Source of the DNA: an uncultured Fretibacterium sp. | Lineage (GTDB): Bacteria > Synergistota > Synergistia > Synergistales > Aminobacteriaceae | Direction: 5' to 3' | Length of the DNA stretch: 6,927 bases | NCBI GenBank assembly: GCA_937892105.1 | Contig: CALAUZ010000123.1 | Span: 1-6,927 of the forward strand | Shown: piece after piece, positions 1 to 6,086 of the stretch | How positions within the stretch are numbered: the stretch's first letter is position 1 | Layout of the letters: each line of letters starts with the position of its first letter | Translations under genes and position numbers: made by a program | Notes under the pieces: model-generated | Told to the model about the DNA's origin: nothing | The model's database searches: none | What the model saw: only the letters and a program-made list of their open reading frames with translations

Positions 1-2
1 AG

Positions 3-382
3 TGGCGCGACAGACCTTTGGAGGCCGTTTACCCGGTCGTTTGGCTCGATGGCATCGTCGTTAAGGTTCATCATGATCATCAGGTGCTCAACAAAACAAT
101 ATACTTGCTTGGGATATGGATAGCGGAGCATGAAAGGACGTCTTTCTGGGCTCAAGTTCTGACCGAGCTGAACAACAGAGGAGTAAAGTATGTATTTGTG
201 TTCTGCATGGATGGCCTTACAGGTTTTCCAGACGCGATAAAGGGAGTATTTCCCCAATTGGACATCCAGCTGTGCATAGTCCACCTAGTCCGGAACAGCC
301 TGAGATATATGAGCTGGAAATACCGAAAGCGTTAAGTCACTTCTATGTGAAGTACGCGGCTCGCTTCCCGAAAGTAGCCTAA
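3..382 (+). pseudogene. IS256-family (mutator) transposase remnant, 5' end outside the window
   Basis: This is the decayed 3' part of a DDE transposase that would have moved an IS256-type insertion sequence. The reading frame is already open at base 3 (WRDRPLEAVYPVVWLD), so the TTG at 18 is not a real start and the gene enters from outside the window. Family hallmarks are the first catalytic Asp in VVWLDG (48-50), the FW..VLTELNNRGV block, the second Asp in CMDGLTGFPDAI (210-212), and CIVHLVRNS, the CxxH-R-N signature. Two lesions are visible. About a dozen residues seem to be missing between NKTIYL and GIWIAE, judged against family members from memory. After SWKYRKR the frame stops at 333-335, and a transposase-like C-terminal tail (LSHFYVKYAARFPKVA, stop at 380-382) continues in another frame. 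Intact relatives are about 400 residues, so most of the C-terminal third, with the catalytic Glu, is gone. It is almost certainly inactive. Confidence 0.85.
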
Positions 383-390
383 GAAAAAAC

Positions 391-415
391 TCATACACAG
401 TTTATTTGACAAACA
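391..415 (+). repeat. Probable right terminal inverted repeat of the IS256-family remnant
   Basis: Nine bases after the presumed transposase tail is a stretch containing TACACAGTTTATTTGACA. It resembles the outer ends of IS256/mutator elements, where a TTTACACA-like core is followed by an A/T-rich spacer and a GACA-like tip. The position just beyond the transposase stop is right for the right end of the element. The left end and any target duplication are outside the window, so the exact tip (about 410-415) cannot be fixed. Confidence 0.45.
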
Positions 416-441
416 CAAAGTCTGCTGTAACACTATAGACA

Positions 442-543
442 CCCCCTCTGTCTCACTGTGTTGAACATCTCCCCTTAACAAGGAGCGGTCTGTTTTTCCG
501 CGTCCTCTGCGTAAGGGGAGGTGGCATGTAATGCCGGAGGGGG
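442..543. repeat. Nested inverted-repeat element with a four-way-junction fold
   Basis: This noncoding stretch is explained by base pairing rather than by a gene. The outer arms CCCCCTC (442-448) and GAGGGGG (537-543) are complementary over 7 bases. Inside are a small hairpin (449-467, TGTcTCA with TGAACA, one bulge), a long central hairpin and a perfect hairpin GGCAT-gta-ATGCC (523-535). The central hairpin has a perfect 9-bp stem, CTCCCCTTA (469-477) with TAAGGGGAG (512-520). It continues, after an internal loop, as AGGAGCGG (481-488) with CCGCGTCCT (498-506, one bulge). Only 1-2 unpaired bases separate the stems. The left half and the reverse of the right half also align as an imperfect 32-36 base inverted repeat. 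It ends three bases from the kinase stop codon. No U-run follows on either strand, so it is not a classic terminator. It looks like a dispersed intergenic palindromic unit or a MITE-like element. Confidence 0.7.
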
Positions 544-546
544 CGT

Positions 547-1800
547 TTACCCTATCAGAACCACAGACACATCATTTACGTTAGTACCAGTAGGGCCAGT
601 CATCAACAAAGCGTCAGCAAGTTTGAGAGCGTTATAAGCGTCATTATTCTTCAAGACATCAGGAATGCTTACCCCTTTAGCCCTCAAGATTTTTTCTGTA
701 TTCCCGTCAACAATCCCTCCCGCAGCATCAGTAGGCCCATCAGTGCCATCAGACCCAAGCGAGGCAACAACTACCCCCTCAAGCCCGGCGATACCTTCAG
801 CAGCAGCGAGAGCTAATTCCTGATTTCTTCCGCCCAAGCCTTTACCTGTGAGATGTACGACAGTTTCTCCGCCGGCAATAATTGCACACGGGGACTTTAC
901 TGGTCTTCCGGACGTTAATACTTCTCTTGCGACGGAGGCCATGAACGAACCGGCTTCCCTAGCCTCACATGTCATCGTCGTCGTCAGGACAACGGGAGTG
1001 TAACCTTTTTCGCGTGCAAGGTCGCTGACGGCCTGACATAGAGCCGTAACGCTTCCAGTGATTATTGCTGTAACGTTATCGAGTTTTTTGGGAGTTTCAT
1101 TAGCGAGTATCTTCAAGAGTCCGGGCTTAACGTTGAGGCCATACTTTTTCACGATTGCGAGAGCCTCATCACTTGTTGACATGTCAGGAGCAGCTGGGCC
1201 TGAAGCAATACTGTCTAGGCGGTCTCCCAGAACATCGCTTAACACAACCATGAAGACGTGGGCAGGAGCGCATAACTGTGCGAACCTTCCGCCTTTTACG
1301 GAAGAGAGATGTTTGCGTATGGTGTTAATTTCAACGATGTCAGCACCGCATGAAAGCAGCTGGGAAGTAATATCCTTCATGTCATCGAGAGTAACGCCAT
1401 CAGCAGGAAGCTCAAACAACGCAGAGCCGCCGCCAGAGACGAGGAACAGTACGGTATCATCAGGAGTTAAGCCTTTTACGTGTTGAAGTAGACCGCGAGT
1501 ACCCTTGAGGGTATTTTCGTCGAGAACGGGGTGTCCAGCCTCGAAAATCTCCAATCCATGAATATCTCCCATAGAATGCTCATACTTTGTTACTACTGCG
1601 CCAGTTATGTTTTCGCCGAGAATGTCTGAGGCAGCTTTAGCCATTCTCCATGCAGCCTTACCGATTGACGCAACTATGATCCTGCCATTGTCCTTACGTG
1701 ATGTGAACGCTGGGTGTTTGAGAGCTTCTTTCACGGCGTTTTCCGGGAGAACGGCCTTTATTGCGCCGTCAAGAATAGCCTTCATGTCGTCTTTGAGCAT
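547..1800 (-). CDS. Glycerate 2-kinase, MOFRL (type-2) family
   Basis: The product should phosphorylate D-glycerate with ATP to 2-phosphoglycerate in the cytoplasm, feeding glycerate, hydroxypyruvate or serine breakdown into lower glycolysis. The 417 residues match the usual length. The N-terminal DUF4147-type domain has ASIGKAAWRMAKA (44-56, conserved Lys48), SGGGSALFE (122-130), INTIRKHLSSVKGG (158-171) and LSDVLGDRLDSIASGPAAPD (187-206). The C-terminal MOFRL domain has IIAGGETVVHLTGKGLGGRNQELALA (307-332, Arg325) and LGSDGTDGPTDAAGG (348-362). Lys48 and Arg325 are the likely catalytic or substrate-contact residues, by family knowledge. The ATG at 1800 has AAGGAGA (1817-1811) ten bases upstream. 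It follows flgJ by 55 bases, the largest gap between genes here, and that gap holds a promoter/operator candidate. Its stop abuts the palindromic element. It is unrelated in fold to GarK/GlxK class-I kinases, so no symbol is given. Family assignment is firm; preference for glycerate is inferred. Confidence 0.93.
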   Translation of the reverse strand: MLKDDMKAILDGAIKAVLPENAVKEALKHPAFTSRKDNGRIIVASIGKAAWRMAKAASDILGENITGAVVTKYEHSMGDIHGLEIFEAGHPVLDENTLKGTRGLLQHVKGLTPDDTVLFLVSGGGSALFELPADGVTLDDMKDITSQLLSCGADIVEINTIRKHLSSVKGGRFAQLCAPAHVFMVVLSDVLGDRLDSIASGPAAPDMSTSDEALAIVKKYGLNVKPGLLKILANETPKKLDNVTAIITGSVTALCQAVSDLAREKGYTPVVLTTTMTCEAREAGSFMASVAREVLTSGRPVKSPCAIIAGGETVVHLTGKGLGGRNQELALAAAEGIAGLEGVVVASLGSDGTDGPTDAAGGIVDGNTEKILRAKGVSIPDVLKNNDAYNALKLADALLMTGPTGTNVNDVSVVLIG

Positions 1801-1835
1801 GTGTTTTACTTCTCCTTGTGAATGTTAATGGAATA

Positions 1836-1848
1836 GATACATTGTATC
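1836..1848 (-). promoter_or_regulatory. Palindrome overlapping a possible extended -10 before the glycerate kinase
   Basis: On the minus strand the gap between flgJ and the kinase contains GATACA-A-TGTATC, a perfect 6+1+6 palindrome (1848-1836). It includes TACAAT (1846-1841), one mismatch from the -10 consensus, preceded by TG and one base as in an extended -10. No good -35 lies 17 bases upstream. A start site would fall near 1834, leaving a leader of about 30 bases with the ribosome site at 1817-1811. A dimeric repressor bound here would block a promoter, but the site is small and may be chance. Confidence 0.35.
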
Positions 1849-1855
1849 ATGCAAA

Positions 1856-2263
1856 TTACCCCTTAACTTCAAATCCCGACACTTCAGGAGTATTTTCAGT
1901 GTTATCGTCATACAAGGCAGCTTCATTATCGGCGGCTTTTCTGGCTTCAGCGTCCATATCAGCGGCGAGTTTGCCTATCATGCTGTCATATAACATCTTC
2001 CACAACCCTGCTCCGCCCGAACTCGTTACAAGGTCATCACTTGCCATCTCCATAGTAAGCTCCTCCATCTGCTGATACGGTCTGCCCTTGTCGTTACCGC
2101 TGATTGACATTGCAGATTTCCGCATATCCTTCCAGAGTTTCGCCCATAATATGCTCTCGAACTGCTGGCACGACTCTTTGAGCTTCAATGCGTCAGGTGT
2201 CTTGTGAACAGCCGGATCAATATTTGTTTTTACAATCTTCGATGATGGTATTGTGTTAATCAT
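1856..2263 (-). CDS. flgJ: FlgJ-type rod-binding protein, single domain
   Basis: The product is thought to act in the periplasm at the growing flagellar rod, as a scaffold or cap for rod assembly. The rod-binding domain spans about residues 27-98. Its core QQFESILWAKLWKDMRKSAM (33-52) matches the family signature of an aromatic-Glu pair followed by K.MR, and the Gly/Leu-rich GGAGLWKMLYDSMIGKLA (83-100) matches the family end. The protein is only 135 residues. The C-terminal muramidase of enterobacterial FlgJ (about 310 residues) is absent, and the last 35 residues are acidic and probably disordered. There is no signal peptide, as expected for a protein exported by the flagellar apparatus. The ATG at 2263 has AGGAGA (2276-2271) seven bases upstream, inside the last codons of the glycosyltransferase, so the two are probably translationally coupled. 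It is the last flagellar gene seen here. Confidence 0.87.
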   Translation of the reverse strand: MINTIPSSKIVKTNIDPAVHKTPDALKLKESCQQFESILWAKLWKDMRKSAMSISGNDKGRPYQQMEELTMEMASDDLVTSSGGAGLWKMLYDSMIGKLAADMDAEARKAADNEAALYDDNTENTPEVSGFEVKG

Positions 2264-2266
2264 TAT

Positions 2267-3358
2267 TCATTCTCCTTTTACAGCGAGTTTGTAGCACTCT
2301 AATGTTTCTTTTGCAGCCTTGTCCCAGTCAAACATCTTCAGTCTCTCACGGCCTCCACGTCTCAATCTTTCACGCAAATCACAATCTTCAAGCACCCTCA
2401 TTATTCCCGCACCAATGCTGTCAGTATCCAGAGGGTCAAAGTACACAGCAACATCTCCTGCAACTTCTGGCAATGAACTTGACTTTGCGCAAACGACGGG
2501 ACATGAACACGCGAAAGCCTCAAGTACGGGTATCCCAAAGCCCTCATACTCAGACGGGAAGACGAAGCATAAAGCGTTCCTGTACGCTCCTGAAAGTTCC
2601 TCATCGCTGAGGCCAGCCTGGTGAAAGCGCGATGAATATTCCCCGAACATTGCCAGTTCTTCAGGCGTGAAAGCTCCTCCTCCGGCGCAAAATACATGAA
2701 TGCTGTCATTCCTGCTCATAATATCTTTCATGGCCTGAGTGAAACGTGAAAAGTTCTTGTACATTGCCCTGCTTCCCACAAATAGAACGTAATCATAAGA
2801 CAGGGGGTTAACGTTTGAATTTCCCATCGGCATTGAGGCACCATGATATATGACAGTGATTTTTGCAGGGTTAATGTCAGGGTAATATTCTATGATGTCG
2901 CGTTTAGTATTTTCGGAGACGGCAATAATTCTGTCGGCTTGGGGGATAATTTTTCTCTTTGCGGCAATAACTCTCTGATTGACAGGATATATCCCTGAGA
3001 ACTTCTCGTGTGTCATGTCATGTACCGTAACAACAAACTTCCCGTATTCAGGCTTTGAGGCGTAATAATATGTTGGGTGAAAAATATCATGCTTCCCGCG
3101 CTTTAGCTCAATACATCGCTTAAACCTGTTCACGTAATGGAACGTTCCCAGCTCCATAAGCCGCAATATCCTGCCATAATCAGACATATCATACATTCCC
3201 AAACTGTCAGCAAAGTAACAGTTATGGTTGTGTACGCAGCCAATCTTAACTTCAGCACCAAGAGCAGGAAGCCTTGAGGAAATCTCGTATATGTACCGTG
3301 AAATTCCTCCGTACCTTTGGGCAAGCATTATTTGATAGTCATAGTACACCGACAGCAT
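2267..3358 (-). CDS. Glycosyltransferase, GT4-type (GT-B fold), embedded in the flagellar operon
   Basis: The protein transfers a sugar from a nucleotide-sugar donor, keeping the anomeric configuration; it is probably cytoplasmic. Its 363 residues suit a one-unit GT-B enzyme. The N-terminal acceptor domain begins with YYDYQI and the glycine loop RYGGISRY (15-22), and has FHPTYYYA (93-100), VTVHDM (110-115) and ADRIIAVSENTKRDI (141-155). The C-terminal donor domain begins at YVLFVGSRAMYKN (190-202) and holds the retaining-enzyme EX7E motif, Glu272 to Glu280 in EYEGFGIPVLE, followed by CPVVCAKSSSLPEVAGDVAVYFDP (286-309). It resembles mannosyltransferases of O-antigen or capsule assembly, but donor and acceptor cannot be read from the sequence. 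It lies 15 bases after flgI; the only upstream GAGG (3375-3372) is 13 bases from the ATG, a weak site that suggests coupling to flgI. The start fits the family N-terminus. A role in glycosylating flagellar or surface material is inferred from context only. Confidence 0.9.
   Translation of the reverse strand: MLSVYYDYQIMLAQRYGGISRYIYEISSRLPALGAEVKIGCVHNHNCYFADSLGMYDMSDYGRILRLMELGTFHYVNRFKRCIELKRGKHDIFHPTYYYASKPEYGKFVVTVHDMTHEKFSGIYPVNQRVIAAKRKIIPQADRIIAVSENTKRDIIEYYPDINPAKITVIYHGASMPMGNSNVNPLSYDYVLFVGSRAMYKNFSRFTQAMKDIMSRNDSIHVFCAGGGAFTPEELAMFGEYSSRFHQAGLSDEELSGAYRNALCFVFPSEYEGFGIPVLEAFACSCPVVCAKSSSLPEVAGDVAVYFDPLDTDSIGAGIMRVLEDCDLRERLRRGGRERLKMFDWDKAAKETLECYKLAVKGE
2271..2276 (-). promoter_or_regulatory. 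flgJ ribosome binding site inside the glycosyltransferase 3' end
   Basis: AGGAGA on the minus strand lies within the last codons of the glycosyltransferase (ending Lys-Gly-Glu-stop), seven bases before the flgJ ATG. Only three bases separate the upstream stop from the flgJ start, so ribosomes finishing the first gene sit on the second gene's start region. Confidence 0.7.
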
Positions 3359-3373
3359 ATCGAGCCATTTGCC

Positions 3374-4501
3374 TCACATTGTAACTAATTCGCCGTGTAA
3401 AGCTCCTGCCTTGCTTATTGCCTGGAGTATCTCTATGATGTCTCTGGGTTTTGCGCCAAGTGAGTTCAGAACCCTCACCATATCCCTCACCGTTGTCGTT
3501 GCCGGCATTGCTATCATTGCGCCGCCTTCCTCGTCAGCAGTAATATCTGTTCTCGGCGTAATAACCGTAGCTCCGCCGCTAAGGCTCTCAGGCTGTACAA
3601 CAGCGGCACTTTCACCTACCGTAACGACTAGATTGCCGTGTGCTACACCAACAGCAGAAATCCTGACGTTCCCGCCCATTACGACAGTACCGGTGCGTTC
3701 GTTGACGGCCACTTTTGCGGCAGTATCGGGTTCAATCTCAAGTCCTCCAGCGTATGCAAGGAATGCAGTTGGAGCTTGAACATACTGTCCGGGAAGATTA
3801 ACCTCAACACGTCCTGCGTCAACAGCATATGCTACAACCCCGAACATTCTGTTTATAGCGTCAGCAATCCTCTGTGCAGTGTTGAAATCCGGCTCTCTCA
3901 GAAGAAACGCAACTTGTCCTCCCATGCTGAAATCGCTTGGAACTTCACGCTCAACTGTAGCACCTCCAGGTATTCTTCCGGCTGTGGGGATATTCTGAGT
4001 ACGTGTAGCAGCGGCACCTTGAGCACTTCCTCCGCCAACCATGACAGGGCCTTGTGCTACGGCATAAACTTTCCCGTCAGCGGCTCTCAATGGAGATTGC
4101 ATCAGCGTCCCGCCAGAGAGGCTTGAAGCATTGCCCATCGTGCTTACACCGACATCAATATTCTGGCCAGGCCTGGCATAAGGCGGAAGGTTTGCGGTGA
4201 GTGCGACGACGGCAATGTTACGTGTTCTCACAGAGCGAGCGTCTAGTGTAACGCCGAAGTTACGCATTACGTTCCTCATCATCTGGACAGCCATCTGTGA
4301 GTTATCGCCTGTTCCGTTAAGACCGGTAACAAGTCCTATCCCCGTGAGCTGGTTTCCTCTTGCGCCCTCAACGTCTGTTATGTCCTTTATGCGGACTCTG
4401 GGATTTACGCGGGAAAAGTCCATATCCTGAAGGTTCACAGCTCCGAAAGAAACTCCGAAGAATGAGAGGGTTAATATTACGGTGCAAAATATTTTCTTCA
4501 T
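3374..4501 (-). CDS. flgI: Flagellar P-ring protein FlgI
   Basis: FlgI is the structural protein of the P ring, the bushing around the rod in the peptidoglycan layer; it is secreted by Sec and held by FlgA. From the chosen start it is 375 residues, close to the usual 365-370. A signal peptide (MKKIFCTVILTLSFFGVSFGA) is cut near residue 20. The mature part has the family pattern: RIKDITDVEGARGNQLTGIG, LVTGLNGTGD, RNIAVVALTANLPPYARPGQ, DVGVSTMGNASSLSGGTL, and the C-terminal SLGAKPRDIIEILQAISKAGALHGEL. The frame is open to an ATG at 4549, but that would add 16 residues ahead of the signal peptide inside flgH. The ATG at 4501 has GGAG (4513-4510) at the best distance, eight bases; the ATG at 4507 is only two bases from it. 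The start follows the flgH stop by 13 bases. The stop (3376-3374) overlaps the weak GAGG before the glycosyltransferase. Confidence 0.96.
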   Translation of the reverse strand: MKKIFCTVILTLSFFGVSFGAVNLQDMDFSRVNPRVRIKDITDVEGARGNQLTGIGLVTGLNGTGDNSQMAVQMMRNVMRNFGVTLDARSVRTRNIAVVALTANLPPYARPGQNIDVGVSTMGNASSLSGGTLMQSPLRAADGKVYAVAQGPVMVGGGSAQGAAATRTQNIPTAGRIPGGATVEREVPSDFSMGGQVAFLLREPDFNTAQRIADAINRMFGVVAYAVDAGRVEVNLPGQYVQAPTAFLAYAGGLEIEPDTAAKVAVNERTGTVVMGGNVRISAVGVAHGNLVVTVGESAAVVQPESLSGGATVITPRTDITADEEGGAMIAMPATTTVRDMVRVLNSLGAKPRDIIEILQAISKAGALHGELVTM

Positions 4502-4509
4502 GGCCATGT

Positions 4510-4513
4510 CTCC
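4510..4513 (-). promoter_or_regulatory. flgI ribosome binding site that selects the start at 4501
   Basis: GGAG on the minus strand lies one base after the flgH stop codon. It is eight bases from the ATG at 4501 and two bases from the ATG at 4507. The spacing favours the first, which also gives a normal lysine-led signal peptide. Confidence 0.65.
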
Positions 4514-4514
4514 A

Positions 4515-5096
4515 TTAGAACACTGTCTGCAATATCTGCGTAATGACACCAGGCTTCTGAGTACGTGAGATTACGCCTCTTCCCTTTACAGAGATTTCTG
4601 CGTTGGCAATTAACTGGCTGTTTATCTCGTTATCTGCGTTCACGTCCTGAGGTCTTATCACTCCTACAAGCTGAAGCTGCAATGTCTCATCACTCGTCCT
4701 GACATCACGGGTACCCTCAATGACGAGATTACCATTGGGGAGGACTTCTGTAACAAGGCAGGCAAGCGTTGTAGTTGCGCTGTGCTTCCTTTCGACGCTT
4801 CCGTCTCCCTTAGTCGAGTTATTAGTGGTGAAAAGTAATCCCCGTATGAACCTGAGAATGCCAGAGCCATCATTACCGCCGTTTACGTTGTAGTTGGATT
4901 GCTTGCTGATGTCCATATTGGCCTCGTCCTTTGCGCCTGTGCTTTCCTGAACGCGGACGGTAACAATGTCGCCAACCCTTCCAGGTCTTGCGTCTGCGAA
5001 CCAGTTAGCATTGTCGTCCCACAAAGAACCCGCGAATGATGCCGCAGGAAATGCCAGCATCATCACCATTAACACGCACAGAAACTTTCTACGCAT
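4515..5096 (-). CDS. flgH: Flagellar L-ring protein FlgH, without a visible lipobox
   Basis: FlgH builds the L ring, the part of the rod bushing in the outer membrane. The 193 residues show the family core: SLWDDNANWFADARPGRVGDIVTV (24-47), ISKQSNYN (63-70), SVERKHSATTTLACLVTEVLPNGNLVIEG (100-128), VIRPQDVNADNEINSQLIANAEISVKGRG (146-174), and a C-terminal hydrophobic tail. The N-terminus is a signal peptide with a basic start (MRRK), a hydrophobic stretch 5-18, and a probable signal peptidase I site near SFA/GS (22-23). Classical FlgH is a lipoprotein with a Cys at the cleavage site. Here the only early Cys, residue 7, is inside the hydrophobic part, and none follows the cleavage region. The mature protein also starts directly at the conserved block, without the usual linker. 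The ATG at 5096 has AGGAGGGG (5114-5107) ten bases upstream, 23 bases after flgA. Confidence 0.94.
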   Translation of the reverse strand: MRRKFLCVLMVMMLAFPAASFAGSLWDDNANWFADARPGRVGDIVTVRVQESTGAKDEANMDISKQSNYNVNGGNDGSGILRFIRGLLFTTNNSTKGDGSVERKHSATTTLACLVTEVLPNGNLVIEGTRDVRTSDETLQLQLVGVIRPQDVNADNEINSQLIANAEISVKGRGVISRTQKPGVITQILQTVF

Positions 5097-5119
5097 AATT
5101 CTTTATCCCCTCCTGTGAG

Positions 5120-6079
5120 TTATTCCACTCTGACTTCTACAGTATTTTCGTTGATTATCCTTGCACGGAGAACGGTTCTTTTATCGTCAGCCCTGCGAAC
5201 CTTTACCCATTCGCCCGGCCTGCCGTCCTCCATCAATACACCATCAGCCGCCGCACTTGCACCGCCAAAACGCGCAATAATTCTTACCTGCCTTCCCCTT
5301 TTCACAACTCTGGAACTTGTCAGGCCCGAAAGAGGTATCGGTTCACCCTGCTTTATGTTTCTGTCGGACGTGAAACCGGCAATCTCATTGGGACTTGAAG
5401 CATATTGTCCAGGTCTGGTTATCTTCATTTCACGCATGAACATATCCTGAAGAGTAATCCTGTCTCCCTTCTTAATGTTGTGAGAGGCAGCCATGACATT
5501 CTGCGTCCAGTTGAGCCTGACATTCAGCGGGGTAACACGTCCTCTGCTGTCCTCGAACCTGAGAGTAACTCCCGAAACTCCCGGCGTAATGCTTGGAGGA
5601 TCTATGAGCCTTCCTTCAGGTACGGGATTGTTAGCTGATACTTCTACGTTACCGTTCCATGATGAAAGCGATTTTATCACAGGGGCTAAATCATTTGCAG
5701 AACGAGTATTGTTTGACGGTGATGTCTCCGTGAAGTTGCCCTCATAACCTGGTGCTTCTATGCGGGAATATCTAGGCATGTAAAGCTCTATCCTCGCATC
5801 GCTTGCCTCACTCTCTCCTATCGCTCCCAATACTTCATCACGTGCAAGTGTGCCGCCATCTGGATAGACCTCAAGTCCGGCTAGTATTCTTCTTGTCCTC
5901 TGATTGCCTCCCGTAATCCTCGCGATATCGCCAAGTTTCAACGTATTGCGTGATGTGTATATGACTTCGGGGACTTCTATCTTGACCGTCTGAGCAGAAT
6001 ATGCCTCATTCGGCGTGAATACCAGCGCAAAAAAAAGCAGAAGCATAACTTGCCCCTGCCTGAGAATTTTACTCTTCAT
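5120..6079 (-). CDS. flgA: Flagellar P-ring assembly chaperone FlgA
   Basis: FlgA binds FlgI in the periplasm and helps it form the P ring. The 319 residues are longer than enterobacterial FlgA (about 220) because of an extra N-terminal region, as in many long-form members. A signal peptide runs to about residue 28 (basic start, LLLFFALVF core, cleavage near AYS/AQ). An N-terminal domain follows from TVKIEVPEVIYTSRNTLKLGDIARITG (31-57). The SAF-like domain begins at VMAASHNIKKGDRITLQDMF (195-214) and includes GFTSDRNIKQGEPI (235-248). The C-terminal beta part, RVVKRGRQVRIIARFGG to the end (257-319), is the most diagnostic block. The ATG at 6079 lies seven bases after the flgG stop and has no recognisable ribosome site, which suggests re-initiation after flgG. 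A later ATG at codon 12 is preceded by a G-rich stretch but would remove the basic part of the signal peptide, so it is less likely. Confidence 0.92.
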   Translation of the reverse strand: MKSKILRQGQVMLLLFFALVFTPNEAYSAQTVKIEVPEVIYTSRNTLKLGDIARITGGNQRTRRILAGLEVYPDGGTLARDEVLGAIGESEASDARIELYMPRYSRIEAPGYEGNFTETSPSNNTRSANDLAPVIKSLSSWNGNVEVSANNPVPEGRLIDPPSITPGVSGVTLRFEDSRGRVTPLNVRLNWTQNVMAASHNIKKGDRITLQDMFMREMKITRPGQYASSPNEIAGFTSDRNIKQGEPIPLSGLTSSRVVKRGRQVRIIARFGGASAAADGVLMEDGRPGEWVKVRRADDKRTVLRARIINENTVEVRVE

Positions 6080-6086
6080 GACAGCA

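Noticed and set aside
339..353. Short hairpin ACTTC-TATGT-GAAGT
   Set aside because: It is a 5-bp stem within the transposase tail coding frame and is likely chance.
442..543. Rho-independent terminator for the kinase
   Set aside because: Stable stems are present, but neither strand has a U-run directly after the stem and the structure is a multi-stem junction. It may still slow RNA decay.
442..543. A tRNA gene, because the fold looks like a cloverleaf
   Set aside because: There is no anticodon-loop layout, T-loop GTTCRA box or CCA end, and stem lengths do not fit tRNA.
1058..1486. Open frame on the plus strand opposite the glycerate kinase
   Set aside because: Its translation has no family features and lies wholly within a well-supported kinase on the other strand.
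2401..2709. Second minus-strand open frame inside the glycosyltransferase
   Set aside because: It is the same strand in another frame, crossing the EX7E donor domain. No ribosome site or family resemblance.
3369..4126. Two long plus-strand open frames opposite flgI
   Set aside because: They are antisense shadows of a conserved flgI, low in complexity (Ser/Thr/Pro/Ala-rich) and without recognisable motifs.
4502..4549. Extended flgI start at 4549, adding 16 residues
   Set aside because: It would start inside flgH with no ribosome site and put a polar segment with two Cys before a normal signal peptide. The ATG at 4501 has GGAG at eight bases.
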